From positions 496,001-560,000 of the forward strand of contig NZ_AP029018.1 of assembly GCF_037076525.1 (NCBI RefSeq): 64,000 bases of DNA, read 5' to 3'. Shown here piece by piece: positions 52,201-60,830 of the stretch. Below the pieces are notes generated by a model, which saw nothing but the letters and a program-made list of their open reading frames with translations, made no database searches and was not told the origin of the DNA. A program made the position numbers and the translations under genes. Position 1 is the stretch's first letter, and the number at the start of each line of letters is the position of its first letter. Source of the stretch: Selenomonas sp. TAMA-11512 (GTDB lineage Bacteria > Bacillota > Negativicutes > Selenomonadales > Selenomonadaceae).

Positions 52201-52440
52201 ATGGCAAGAAATAATTTTTTCAGCAGGATAGGTAATACTCTTAATGAGTATCGCGAAATGGAAAGGACGGAAAAAAAGAGCAAAGAGGTCAGGAATAAGG
52301 GGTTGCTGCTCGGCGTCCTGTTGGGTGCGATTCTTTATATGTACACGGACAACTATGCCGTGGTCTTGATCTCGATGTTTTTAGGCATGATGCTGGGTAT
52401 CGGCATGGATAGAAGGTCGAAGCAAAAGGACAAAGAGTAA
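52201..52440 (+). CDS. Small membrane protein of unknown function
   Basis: A 79-residue protein with a charged N-terminal helix (RIGNTLNEYREMERTEKKSKEVRNK) and two hydrophobic segments (GLLLGVLLGAILYMY and YAVVLISMFLGMMLGIGM), ending in a basic tail. I recognise no family. It lies 37 bp after the orphan dctM and before rpiB. Confidence 0.6.
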   Translation: MARNNFFSRIGNTLNEYREMERTEKKSKEVRNKGLLLGVLLGAILYMYTDNYAVVLISMFLGMMLGIGMDRRSKQKDKE

Positions 52441-52524
52441 TATATAGCCTGTTTGACAATGCCCTCTAGGTAGATTATTATAGTGCTTAGAGGGTATTGT
52501 CTTGTGAAAAGAGGGGAGAACCTT

Positions 52525-52983
52525 ATGACAAAGACTATTGTAATCGGCTCCGATCATGCAGGTTATCCGATGAAGGAGTATCTCAAGAAGGAACTGGGTG
52601 CACTCGGCTATACGTTCGAGGATAAGGGTACGCACAGCGAGGATTCCTGTAGTGCGGCGGACTTCGCTTGGGCCGTTGCCGAGGAAGTCGCGGCACATCC
52701 CGGTGAGAAGCGAGGCATCATCATCTGCGCTACGGGTATTGCTGTGAGCGTGGCCGCAAACAAGGTCAAGGGTATCTGCGCCGCACTCGTCAGCGATCTC
52801 TTTACGGCGCACGCAACGCGTGAGCACAACGATACCAACGTCCTCTGCATGGGACAGCGCGTCATTGCGAACAACATGGCGTTTGAGATAGCGAAAGTCT
52901 GGCTCACGACGGAAGCGCTCGGCGGCAAATACGCCGATCGCCGCAAGAGCATTGCGGCGTACGAAGAAAAGCATATGAAGTAA
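52525..52983 (+). CDS. rpiB: Ribose 5-phosphate isomerase B (RpiB/LacAB family)
   Basis: A 152-residue isomerase interconverting ribose 5-phosphate and ribulose 5-phosphate, or a related phosphosugar. IVIGSDHAGYPMKEYLKKEL is the family N-terminus; IICATGIAVSVAANKVKGICAALV holds the catalytic Cys region, and ATREHNDTNVLCMGQRVI is also diagnostic. ATG at 52525 follows GAGGGGAGAA. It could serve the pentose phosphates made by gnd or the HPS/PHI operon downstream. Confidence 0.9.
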   Translation: MTKTIVIGSDHAGYPMKEYLKKELGALGYTFEDKGTHSEDSCSAADFAWAVAEEVAAHPGEKRGIIICATGIAVSVAANKVKGICAALVSDLFTAHATREHNDTNVLCMGQRVIANNMAFEIAKVWLTTEALGGKYADRRKSIAAYEEKHMK

Positions 52984-53008
52984 ATCTCCGACTTATAGGA
53001 CACAGAAG

Positions 53009-53049
53009 AAGCTGCTGCACGAAGGATGACTTCGGTCAGCAGCTTTTTT
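53009..53049 (+). terminator. Terminator of rpiB
   Basis: AAGCTGCTG pairs with CAGCAGCTT across a 19-base loop, followed by a run of T. Confidence 0.75.
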
Positions 53050-53063
53050 GATCTGCAAGTAAA

Positions 53064-53150
53064 ATGGAAGCTGCATGCATGGCGTTTTGCCATCGCAAGA
53101 AGCCTCCTCGACGGCGGCTTCAAATGAAAGCTGCATGCAGGGCATTCTGC
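53064..53150. repeat. Imperfect 27-bp direct repeat with 60-bp period
   Basis: ATGRAAGCTGCATGCA followed by KGGCRTTYTGC occurs at 53064-53090 and 53124-53150, exactly 60 bp apart. Between them GAAGCC and GGCTTC (53098-53121) form a hairpin. Location: gap between rpiB and the LacI-type gene. Confidence 0.65.
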
Positions 53151-53199
53151 GGCACAAAGCGTCCAAAAGTGAGATTTATTTCACGAGAAGGTGAATTAT

Positions 53200-53208
53200 G
53201 CTATAATG
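53200..53208 (+). promoter_or_regulatory. Extended -10 promoter of the LacI-type regulator
   Basis: TGCTATAAT, about 41 bp before the chosen start codon; the preceding TTCAC...GTGAA dyad (about 53181-53196) could be an operator. Confidence 0.55.
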
Positions 53209-53248
53209 CATAAAGATATTGTTTGACGAAGAGAAAGAGACGGTCACT

Positions 53249-54253
53249 ATGACGATATACGACATTGCACGGGAAACGGGTGTGTCCATCGCCACAGTCT
53301 CACGTGTGGTGAACAACAAAGGATATGTCAGTCAGGAAACGAGAGACAAGATACAAAAGGCTTTGGAGCGCAGCAAGTATCAGCCGAGCGCAATTGCCCG
53401 AGGCCTTGCGACGGGATCTATGAAGACGGTTGCGATTCTTGTTGTCGATGTGCGCGTTCCGCATTACGCGATGACGACGTATATCATGGAAGATCTTCTG
53501 TCGAAGGAAGGCTATGCCGTGCTGGTATGCAATACCAATACGGATATGGAAAAGACGAGCCGGTACCTGCGCATGCTGGGCGAGCGCAATGTGGACGGGA
53601 TTATTTTAGTCGGCTCCGTTTACCGCGACTTATGTACGGAGGATGCGCTGCAGGCCGTGAAAAAGATTCCGCTGATCCTGGCGAATGGAAAGCTGGAGCA
53701 GGACAACGCGTATTCGGTTCTTGTGGATGAAGGGTATGGGATCGGCCTCGCGGCAGAGCAGATGCTGCGGACGGGGCACACGCATTTAGCTTACGTAGCG
53801 GATCTGCAGACCGAGTCGTCGGAGCGCAAGCAGAAGGGCTTTTGTGAGGCGATGGAGCGCGCGGGAGCGAGGGAGTCACGGCAGCACATTTTTCATACGG
53901 AATACGGTATGGATGGCGGCCGTGATGTCGTGGAGCGCATCTGTCAAACGTATTATGACGAAGAAAAGCATATTCCCTATGACGGCATTGTATGCGGAGA
54001 GGATCTGACGGCGGTCGGAGTGCTGTATGCCTTACAGGAAAAAGGCTTTAAAGTGCCGCAGGACATTGCGGTGTCCGGATGCAACAATTCGGAGTACGCG
54101 TATATCTGCAATCCGAAGCTTACAACGATCAACAACAAAGGGGAGCTGCTCAGCCGTCTTACGGTCGAACTGCTGATTGAGATTTTGACGGAGGGCGAAC
54201 AGAAAGCGGAACGAAGAATTTTGCCGGAGCTGACGGTTCAGGAAACAACATAG
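53249..54253 (+). CDS. LacI family transcriptional regulator
   Basis: A 334-residue repressor-type regulator: DNA-binding head TIYDIARETGVSIATVSRVVNNKGYVSQETRDKI with the hinge SAIARGLATGSMKTVAILV, then a periplasmic-binding-protein-like sugar domain (GIILVGSVYRDL, AYVADLQTESSERKQKGFCEAM, GVLYALQEKGFKVPQDIAVSGCNNSEYA, TTINNKGELLSRLTVELL). ATG at 53249 gives the usual LacI start. It precedes a co-directional catabolic operon whose promoter overlaps a LacI-type palindrome, its likely target. Confidence 0.93.
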   Translation: MTIYDIARETGVSIATVSRVVNNKGYVSQETRDKIQKALERSKYQPSAIARGLATGSMKTVAILVVDVRVPHYAMTTYIMEDLLSKEGYAVLVCNTNTDMEKTSRYLRMLGERNVDGIILVGSVYRDLCTEDALQAVKKIPLILANGKLEQDNAYSVLVDEGYGIGLAAEQMLRTGHTHLAYVADLQTESSERKQKGFCEAMERAGARESRQHIFHTEYGMDGGRDVVERICQTYYDEEKHIPYDGIVCGEDLTAVGVLYALQEKGFKVPQDIAVSGCNNSEYAYICNPKLTTINNKGELLSRLTVELLIEILTEGEQKAERRILPELTVQETT

Positions 54254-54266
54254 ATATGTAGGACAT

Positions 54267-54301
54267 TGCGGTTTCGAGCTTGCCTCGGAATCGCATTTTT
54301 T
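54267..54301 (+). terminator. Terminator of the LacI-type gene
   Basis: TGCGGTTTCGAG pairs with CTCGGAATCGCA (including two G-T pairs), followed by six T. Confidence 0.8.
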
Positions 54302-54324
54302 ATTTTGAAATATACAAAAAAGAA

Positions 54325-54377
54325 TTGACATCAAAAGAAAATGGGATATAATAATGTGTGTGTAAGGGCTTACACAC
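54325..54377 (+). promoter_or_regulatory. Promoter and LacI-type operator of the HPS/PHI operon
   Basis: TTGACA (54325-54330) and TATAAT (54347-54352) with a 16-bp spacer. Just downstream, GTGTGTAAGGGCTTACACAC (54358-54377) is a perfect 9+2+9 palindrome resembling LacI-family operators (TGTAA-NN-TTACA type). A repressor bound here would block transcription. Confidence 0.82.
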
Positions 54378-54442
54378 GCGAAGGAGGAGAGAAAAAACTT
54401 GTAAAGTGAGATGAAACAAGAAGGTTTTGGAGGAGGATTGAC

Positions 54443-55795
54443 ATGGAGTATATAGTTGGTATCGTGCTTTTGGTGTCTTTCTTCGGGCTGGTTGTATATG
54501 CCGTGCGCGGCGGCAATCTGATGCTCGGAATTTTTGCAATGGCAATCATTTGGACAGCAGTGCCTATGATCGGCAATATGCTGGTCACGGATGCCTCTTT
54601 TCTTGAGATGGCCGGAAAGACGGTCCAGATTTCCTGGACAGACGCATTGAAGAAGGTATTCCAATCCGGGCCGGAGGGCTGGGGATCGGTGCTTGTCAAT
54701 GTGTGCTTCGGTGCGTGGTTCGGACGTGTGCTGATGCGCACGGGCATTGCATCGAGTCTCATCCGGACAACGACGGAGCTCGGCGGAGACAAGCCGTGGC
54801 TGACCTGCATCCTGCTCTGTATCGTGACGACGGCGATTTTCTCATCGGTATTCGGTGCGGGCGCGGTCATCGCGATCGGCGTCATTGTTCTTCCGATTTT
54901 CCTGTCGCTCGGCATCAATAAGATTGTCGCGACGGTCTCCTTTATGATGAGCGTCGGTGCGGGCATGTTCCTGAACCCCGTGCTCTATGGACAGTTTGCG
55001 GCATTCTTCCTGGACGCGAACGGCAAGACGATGTATCCCTATGAGCTGCAGGTGAGCTGGGGTATCTACGGGATGCTGATACAGCTTGCCGTTATCATCA
55101 TGCTCGTAATCCTTTCGACGCGCAAGAAAAAGGTGCACAGCTGGGCGGCGACGCTTCCGCAGAGTCAAAGACCTCGTGATCGCGTATCCGGCTATGCGCT
55201 CCTTACGCCGATTATTCCTGTCGTACTCCTGATCGTGTTCAAGATTCCGATCATTCTCGGATTTGTCTGCGGCAGCTTTTATGCGCTGGCCACTTGCGGG
55301 AAGCTTGAGTCGTGGGCGCAGACGGCACGCACAATCAATAAAGACTTCTTTGACGGCGTGTGCGATACGGCGCCTCTCGTCGGATTCCTTCTCTTCCTGC
55401 CGATGTTCAACAAGGCGGCGGAGCTCTGCGTGCCGTATTTCCGCGCGCTGCTCGGCGGCGTCATCCCGCAGGACACGCTGGTTTTGTCGGTTGCCTTTGC
55501 CTTGCTTGCGCCCATGGGGCTGTTTCGCGGTCCGTTCACGCTGTTCGGATGCGGCGCTGCGACGCTCGGCATATTGAATTCACTCAATTTGCCTGTCTCA
55601 TATCTTGCTCCGCTCATTATTATCCCCAGCATTGTCATGAATGTCTCCTGCTGCATCACGCAGTCGTGGATCGTATGGGGCGTCAGCTATACGAAGGTGC
55701 CTACGCGTGAGTACCTGATGATCAGCGCGACGGCGGGCTGGATCATCACGGCTGTGCTGGAAATCATGATCTATGTCATGTTTGGAAATATTTGA
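54443..55795 (+). CDS. Membrane transporter, citrate/GntP-like superfamily, substrate unknown
   Basis: A 450-residue protein with about 11-12 hydrophobic segments: IVGIVLLVSFFGLVVYAV, LGIFAMAIIWTAVPMIGNML, VLVNVCFGAWFGRVLMRTGIASSLIRTTTELGGDKPW, AVIAIGVIVLPIFLSLGI, and a C-terminal repeat-like half with PMGLFRGPFTLFGCGAATLGIL. The layout recalls ion-transporter-superfamily permeases for organic acids; I do not recognise a named member. As first gene of the LacI-controlled operon it probably imports the substrate. Confidence 0.75.
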   Translation: MEYIVGIVLLVSFFGLVVYAVRGGNLMLGIFAMAIIWTAVPMIGNMLVTDASFLEMAGKTVQISWTDALKKVFQSGPEGWGSVLVNVCFGAWFGRVLMRTGIASSLIRTTTELGGDKPWLTCILLCIVTTAIFSSVFGAGAVIAIGVIVLPIFLSLGINKIVATVSFMMSVGAGMFLNPVLYGQFAAFFLDANGKTMYPYELQVSWGIYGMLIQLAVIIMLVILSTRKKKVHSWAATLPQSQRPRDRVSGYALLTPIIPVVLLIVFKIPIILGFVCGSFYALATCGKLESWAQTARTINKDFFDGVCDTAPLVGFLLFLPMFNKAAELCVPYFRALLGGVIPQDTLVLSVAFALLAPMGLFRGPFTLFGCGAATLGILNSLNLPVSYLAPLIIIPSIVMNVSCCITQSWIVWGVSYTKVPTREYLMISATAGWIITAVLEIMIYVMFGNI

Positions 55796-55814
55796 GCAGG
55801 ATAGGAGGGGCATC

Positions 55815-57956
55815 ATGACTACGGAAACCAAACGTCAGGTACGCATGGGAATAGATGTAGGCGGCACGCATACGAAAGCGGTTGCGATTGACAACGCGAC
55901 GCAGAAGATCATCGGAAAAGCATCGGTCAAAACGACGCATGATGATGAATATGGCGTAGCGGCAGGCGTCGTGCAGGCATTTCAGAAATGCATGACGGAG
56001 CATAAAATTGCACCGGAGGAAGTCATCTTCGTGGCGCATTCGACGACGCAGGCGACGAACGCCTTGGTCGAGGGCGATGTCGCGAAGGTCGGAATCATCG
56101 GGACCTCGGAGGGCGGTATTCAGGGCCTTCTGGCGAAGATACAGATGAAGCTCGGAAATATCGACCTCGGCAACGGACGGGAGATAGAGATTGTAAATCA
56201 ATACATCTCCGAGAAGAACTTTTCGCATGATTCGGTGGAAAAGGCGGCAAAGGCGCTGCAGGAGAAGGGCGCCGAGGTGTTTGTCGCGACCCAGGCGTTC
56301 GGCGTCGATGACATGGCGGAGGAGCAGAACATCGCTTCCGTGACGAAGGATGAGATGGGCGTCGAGACGACGATGGCATCGGAGATTACAAAGCTCTACG
56401 GGCTGACGCGCAGGACGCGCACCGCCGCGATCAATGCCTCGATTCTGCCCAAAATGCTCAATACGGCAAACCAAACGGAGCACTCGGTGCGCGAAGCGGG
56501 CGTCCATGTGCCGCTGATGATCATGCGCGGCGACGGCGGCGTCATGGAGATCACGGAGATGAAGAAGCGCCCCGTGCTCACAATGCTCTCGGGGCCGGCC
56601 GCGTCGGTCATGGGCTCGCTCGTCTACCTGCGCGCGTCGAACGGCGTGTATTTCGAGGTGGGCGGCACGACGGTCAACATCGGCGTCATCAAGGACGGCA
56701 GACCGGCAATCGACTATTCCATCGTCGGCGGGCATCGCACGTACATTACTTCCCTGGATGTCCGCGTTTTGGGTGTCGCGGGCGGCAGCATGATCCGCGC
56801 AAGCGAGAAGGGCGTAAAGGATGTGGGCCCTCGCAGCGCACATATCGGAGGACTGGAATACGCCGTCTTTACGCCGGAGGAAGAGATTGTCGATCCGAAG
56901 CTGGAGCTCTTCTCGCCGCGGCCGGGGGATCCGAATGACTATGTCTGCATACGCCTGGCCGGCGGGAAGCGCATCACGATCACGAATACCTGCGCGGCGA
57001 ATGTGCTCGGCCTGGTCGATCCGCAGTATTTCTCGTACGGAAACGCCGCTGCGGCCCGCAAGGCAATGCAGCCCGTTGCGGATTACATGGGGACGACGGT
57101 CGAAGATGTGGCGCGGCAAATTTTGACGCGCGCTTATGAGAAGATCAGTCCGATTATCTTTGAGCTCGCGGACAAATACAAGCTGGAGCGCGATATGATT
57201 CATCTCGTCGGTGTCGGCGGCGGCGCGGCTGCGCTGATCGGTTTCTGCGCAGAAAAGATGGGGGTTCAGTACAGCATTCCGGAAAATGCGGAGGTCATCT
57301 CCTCCATCGGCGTTGCGCTTGCGATGGTTCGCGACGTGGTTGAGCGCACGGTGCCCGATCCGACGGCGGAGGATATCCGCGCCATCAAGCAGGAGGCGAC
57401 GGATAAGGCGATTGAGAGCGGAGCGGCGCCCGATACGGTAGAGGTTCATATTGAGATTGATCCCCAGACCTCCAAGCTGACCGCCATAGCGAGCGGCTCG
57501 ACGGAAGTGAAGGCGCAGGATCTGATGGCGGAATGCAGTGAGCAGGAAGCGTATGAACTCGCTGCGGAGGATATGAAGAAAAGCGTCGACGAAATCGAGA
57601 TCACGGCGAGCAGCGCAAACTTCCGCGTATTTCAGCCGAAGGCGGAAAGCGGGGCACGCGCCGTGCGTATTGTCGACAAGAAAGGCTTCATCAAAGTACA
57701 GCGTGCGGACGGGAAAGCCATGACCACCCGCGCAACAGGCTATCGCGCCGTTGTAACGCAGATGTGGGAAGAGCTTGCCGTGTATAAGGCCGATGCAATC
57801 CTGCGTCCGGATTACTATATTTGTGCAGGGCCTAGAGTGATGGACTTTTCGGGGAGCACGGAGCTGGATCGCGTTTTGATGCTGATGGATGTGGAGATGC
57901 AGTCCATGGATGCGTCCCTGGATATTTTGGTTATCGGCGCACGAACCATGATGTAA
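55815..57956 (+). CDS. Hydantoinase/oxoprolinase family protein (HyuA-like)
   Basis: A 713-residue protein with an actin-like ATPase N-terminus: MGIDVGGTHTKAVAID (residues about 11-26), VIFVAHSTTQATNALVEGDVAKVGIIGTSEGG, MLSGPAASVMGSLVY and FEVGGTTVNIGVIKDGRP, all typical of HyuA/5-oxoprolinase-type proteins. The family uses ATP to activate or hydrolyse cyclic amides, or to carboxylate ketones. No HyuB partner is present, unlike hydantoinase or acetone carboxylase operons, so its reaction here is unclear. The C-terminal about 180 residues are atypical. AGGAGG precedes ATG at 55815. Confidence 0.85.
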   Translation: MTTETKRQVRMGIDVGGTHTKAVAIDNATQKIIGKASVKTTHDDEYGVAAGVVQAFQKCMTEHKIAPEEVIFVAHSTTQATNALVEGDVAKVGIIGTSEGGIQGLLAKIQMKLGNIDLGNGREIEIVNQYISEKNFSHDSVEKAAKALQEKGAEVFVATQAFGVDDMAEEQNIASVTKDEMGVETTMASEITKLYGLTRRTRTAAINASILPKMLNTANQTEHSVREAGVHVPLMIMRGDGGVMEITEMKKRPVLTMLSGPAASVMGSLVYLRASNGVYFEVGGTTVNIGVIKDGRPAIDYSIVGGHRTYITSLDVRVLGVAGGSMIRASEKGVKDVGPRSAHIGGLEYAVFTPEEEIVDPKLELFSPRPGDPNDYVCIRLAGGKRITITNTCAANVLGLVDPQYFSYGNAAAARKAMQPVADYMGTTVEDVARQILTRAYEKISPIIFELADKYKLERDMIHLVGVGGGAAALIGFCAEKMGVQYSIPENAEVISSIGVALAMVRDVVERTVPDPTAEDIRAIKQEATDKAIESGAAPDTVEVHIEIDPQTSKLTAIASGSTEVKAQDLMAECSEQEAYELAAEDMKKSVDEIEITASSANFRVFQPKAESGARAVRIVDKKGFIKVQRADGKAMTTRATGYRAVVTQMWEELAVYKADAILRPDYYICAGPRVMDFSGSTELDRVLMLMDVEMQSMDASLDILVIGARTMM

Positions 57957-57984
57957 TGCGGAGCGCGGATGGGAGGAGATGGGC

Positions 57985-58758
57985 GTGGATTGGGCAAAAC
58001 TGTTCCGACGGTCAAAGCCGGCGCCGTATGAACCGTATGCAGAGCAGCCGATCTATCCGATCGGGGAGATGATGCGGCATATGGCGCAGATCGCGCCGGA
58101 GGACTACGGCTGGTACGCCTTTTCAAGGGAGCTCCTGCGCGACAAATTTGCGGATGATGAGAAGCGCGCGCTGATGGAGCGGGCGCATCGCTGCGGCACG
58201 GAGGAGGCGGAGCTCCTCCGTGCCGCGTGCGGTGTGACGGGCGGTGTGCTGACGCCCGCGCGTGCGGCGGACTTCCTCGGGGTGGAGATCGCATACGAGG
58301 ATGCGCCGTCGGACGGCGGGCAGGTGCTCTTTGCGACCTTTACGGAACCGGATCGCGTCACCGTCTATCGGGACGCGGTGCGGCGCGGGGAGGAGCTGCT
58401 GAAGGATGCGGCGGTGAGGGAGGCGCTCCCGCAGCTTGATAGCACGCGCGTCCTGCTGTGGCATGAGCTGTTTCATGTCGTGGAGCTGCAAAAGAAGGCG
58501 ACGATCTTTACGAAGACCGAGAAGATCGCGCTGTGGCGCGGCCCCATTCCCAATCGATCCGGGATACTGTGCCTTGGCGAGATCGCAGCGATGCAGTTTG
58601 CGGCTGCGATGGAGGGACTGACGTATTCGCCCTACTGCCTCGACGTGCTGCTCGTGTACGGCTATGACGCGCACGCGGCAAGCGCCTTGTTTGATGAGAT
58701 AAAGCAGGTGTTGTCATCCCGTGCGGAAGGGACAACGAAGGAGGATGCACCATGTTGA
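57985..58758 (+). CDS. HExxH-motif protein of unknown function
   Basis: A 257-residue soluble protein with a zinc-protease-like LLWHELFHVVELQKK (His160-Glu-Leu-Phe-His164) and a downstream GEIAAMQFAAAM whose Glu (near 199) could be the third ligand. Residues about 70-95 (CGVTGGVLTPARAADFLGVEIAYED) have no family I recognise. It lacks a signal peptide. Presence in a sugar-catabolic operon is unusual. GTG at 57985 is preferred, as GGGAGGAG lies 8 bases upstream; the ATG at 57979 is too close. It overlaps the next gene. Confidence 0.7.
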   Translation: MDWAKLFRRSKPAPYEPYAEQPIYPIGEMMRHMAQIAPEDYGWYAFSRELLRDKFADDEKRALMERAHRCGTEEAELLRAACGVTGGVLTPARAADFLGVEIAYEDAPSDGGQVLFATFTEPDRVTVYRDAVRRGEELLKDAAVREALPQLDSTRVLLWHELFHVVELQKKATIFTKTEKIALWRGPIPNRSGILCLGEIAAMQFAAAMEGLTYSPYCLDVLLVYGYDAHAASALFDEIKQVLSSRAEGTTKEDAPC

Positions 58759-59216
58759 CGGAAAATATAAAAATCGAGGGAAAGTGGAACTATCGTTCCG
58801 AGAAATTTCGTCGTGCGATTGCGTTCCTGAAGGAAACGGATTTTTCGAAGGAGCAGCCGGGCAGCGTGCTGCAGATCGGCGACGGGATGCGCGCGGAGAT
58901 ACAGGAGTATGAGACCATGCCCGCAGACACCTGCCGTTTCGAGTCGCACCGCAAATACTTTGATATCCAGTATGTGGCGAGCGGTGAGGAGTGCATGGGC
59001 TATATCAAGCAGTCCGAGCTGACGCCGGCGGAGCCGTACGATGAGGAGCGCGATCTCGCGTTCTATGAGGAGCCGCAGACCTCGGGACGAGTGCATCTGC
59101 GCGCGGGCGATTTCGCGATTGTCTCGCCGGACGACGGGCATAAGCCGCGCTGCATCGGTGACGCCGTGTGCCTCGTTCGGAAAATCGTTGTGAAGGTCCC
59201 CGTGGAAGAAGCTTGA
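58752..59216 (+). CDS. YhcH/YjgK/YiaL family protein
   Basis: A 154-residue DUF386 cupin-like protein: FESHRKYFDIQYVASGEECMGYI and GDFAIVSPDDGHKPRCIGDAVCLVRKIVVKV hold the metal-ligand His and acidic residues of the family. Relatives occur with sialic acid, ascorbate/2,3-diketogulonate and rhamnose pathways; several are suspected sugar isomerases or anomerases. Starts inside the HExxH gene end, so translation is coupled. Confidence 0.88.
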   Translation: MLTENIKIEGKWNYRSEKFRRAIAFLKETDFSKEQPGSVLQIGDGMRAEIQEYETMPADTCRFESHRKYFDIQYVASGEECMGYIKQSELTPAEPYDEERDLAFYEEPQTSGRVHLRAGDFAIVSPDDGHKPRCIGDAVCLVRKIVVKVPVEEA

Positions 59217-59229
59217 AGGGAGAAGTCCG

Positions 59230-60177
59230 ATGACAGAGGTAATTTTATTTGGTGAGCCGATGGCCATGTTTGTGGCGGACACGGAAGGGCCGCTGGACGA
59301 GGTGGAGCAGTTCACGAAGCTTCTGGCGGGCGCGGAGGTCAACGTCGCAATCGGGCTTCAGCGCCTCGGGCACAGCGTGACCTATGCGACGCGGCTCGGG
59401 ACGGACCCGTTCGGCACGTATATTGAAAAGAAGCTGCAAAAGGAGCGGATTCATACGCAGATCGTCCGCGATGCGGAGCACTTTACGGGCTATCAGCTGA
59501 AAAGCAGGGTGATGCAGGGCGATCCCGAGGTCTTCTACTTCCGGAGGAACAGCGCCGCCTCGCATTTGAACGAGCGGGATGTGGAGGCGATTCCGCTGGA
59601 CGGGGTCAAGGTGCTCCATATGACGGGCATCCCAGCCGCGCTTTCGCAGAGCTGCCGCAATGCGACATATCGCTTGATTGAACGCGCCAAGGAGCGGGGG
59701 ATTTGTGTGACGTTTGACCCGAACCTTCGCCCGGCCCTATGGGAGAGCAAATCCGCGATGATTCGCACGGTGAATCACCTTGCGTCCATGGCTGATATTG
59801 TGCTGCCCGGAACCGCAGAGGGCGAGATCCTGATGGGAAGTGCGGATGCGGAAGAAATCGCCGCGTTCTATCGCAAGCTGGGCGCGCGCATGGTATTTGT
59901 CAAAGAAGGCGACAAGGGCGCGTACGCGGACACGCCGGAAATGCGCGCCCATGTAAAGGGCATTCCGGCAGACAAGGTTGTTGATACGGTCGGCGCGGGA
60001 GACGGTTTTGCGGTCGGCATCATAAGCGGATGGATTGAAAATCTGCCGATTCCGCAGATGGTGGAGCGTGCCAACGCAATCGGCTCCATACAGGTTACCG
60101 TGAAGAGCGACAATGAAGGCCTGCCCACACGAGAAGAATTGGAGAAATACATAGAGGAACGGGGAGGGCATGCATAG
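59230..60177 (+). CDS. 2-keto-3-deoxygluconate kinase-like PfkB kinase
   Basis: A 315-residue PfkB (ribokinase-fold) kinase: ILFGEPMAMFVADTEGPLDEVEQFTKLLAGAEVNVAIGLQRLGHSVTYATRLGTDPFG at the N-terminus, FDPNLRPALWES, VFVKEGDKGAY and the ATP/catalytic motif DTVGAGDGFAVGIISGW (Asp near residue 256). N-terminal and FDPNLRP stretches match KDG kinases. It phosphorylates a keto sugar or deoxy sugar acid. ATG after GAAGGGAGA; overlaps the next start. Confidence 0.88.
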   Translation: MTEVILFGEPMAMFVADTEGPLDEVEQFTKLLAGAEVNVAIGLQRLGHSVTYATRLGTDPFGTYIEKKLQKERIHTQIVRDAEHFTGYQLKSRVMQGDPEVFYFRRNSAASHLNERDVEAIPLDGVKVLHMTGIPAALSQSCRNATYRLIERAKERGICVTFDPNLRPALWESKSAMIRTVNHLASMADIVLPGTAEGEILMGSADAEEIAAFYRKLGARMVFVKEGDKGAYADTPEMRAHVKGIPADKVVDTVGAGDGFAVGIISGWIENLPIPQMVERANAIGSIQVTVKSDNEGLPTREELEKYIEERGGHA

Positions 60178-60815
60178 TGCAGCTGCAGGTGGCAATCGAC
60201 CGCGTTACCGTACCCGAAGCGATCGAATTGATTCGGCGTGTGGGCGGAAATGCAGACATCGTTGAAATCGGGACGTCTCTGATCAAGGAATACGGACTGG
60301 CAGACAGCGTCGGAAAAATTTGCCGGGAGTTTCCGGGGCAGGCATTTCTTGCCGACATTAAAACGTGTGACGAGGGGGCGTATGAGTTTCAAAAAACGTA
60401 CGAGGCGGGGGTGGAAATAGCTACGGTGATGGGCTTTTCTTCCTTTTCGACTGTCCGTGCGTGTGAGCAGGTTGCCCAATCTCTGGGCAAGCCCTACCTG
60501 ATTGATTTGCTCGAGTGCGATGCGGCACGCGTCAAGCGCCTTGCCGCCGAGTTTCCGCAGGCGATTTTCGGCATCCATCTTCCTTCGGACTGCGAGGGAG
60601 AAGGATTGACAGAGCTGGTTGAGCAGATGGCGGGACAGTTGTCGGACGAAGCCGCGGCAGCGCCCAAGATAGCTGCGGCCGGCGGTGTTCGCCTGTCGGC
60701 GGTGCCGCTGCTGAAGCAATTCGGGATCGAGGTCAGCATTGTCGGAGGTGCCATTACGAAGGCGGCCGATGTTTCCGCGGCGGCGCGGGCATTTTATGAA
60801 GCGGTTCATATGTAG
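60177..60815 (+). CDS. hxlA: 3-hexulose-6-phosphate synthase-like protein (HPS/KGPDC family)
   Basis: A 212-residue OMP-decarboxylase-fold enzyme: LQVAIDRVTVPEAIELIRRVGGNADIVEIGTSLIKEYG, FLADIKTCDEGAYEFQKTYEAGVEIATVMGFS (the catalytic DxKTxD variant), and PKIAAAGGVRLSAVPLLKQFGIEVSIVGGAIT. The family includes hexulose-6-phosphate synthase (ribulose 5-phosphate plus formaldehyde) and 3-keto-L-gulonate-6-phosphate decarboxylase (UlaD). The PHI gene next to it favours HPS; reversed, the pair makes ribulose 5-phosphate from fructose 6-phosphate. GTG start overlaps the kinase stop. Confidence 0.85.
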   Translation: MQLQVAIDRVTVPEAIELIRRVGGNADIVEIGTSLIKEYGLADSVGKICREFPGQAFLADIKTCDEGAYEFQKTYEAGVEIATVMGFSSFSTVRACEQVAQSLGKPYLIDLLECDAARVKRLAAEFPQAIFGIHLPSDCEGEGLTELVEQMAGQLSDEAAAAPKIAAAGGVRLSAVPLLKQFGIEVSIVGGAITKAADVSAAARAFYEAVHM

Positions 60816-60830
60816 GAAAAGAGGGGCAAT

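Noticed and set aside
53064-53150. Possible CRISPR array
   Set aside because: Only two imperfect units, spacer of 33 bp is partly a hairpin, and no cas genes are present. No CRISPR array was seen anywhere in the window.
55776-57449. Minus-strand open frame of 557 codons opposite the HyuA-like gene
   Set aside because: Antisense shadow; the plus strand has the actin-like ATPase motifs and a good ribosome site.
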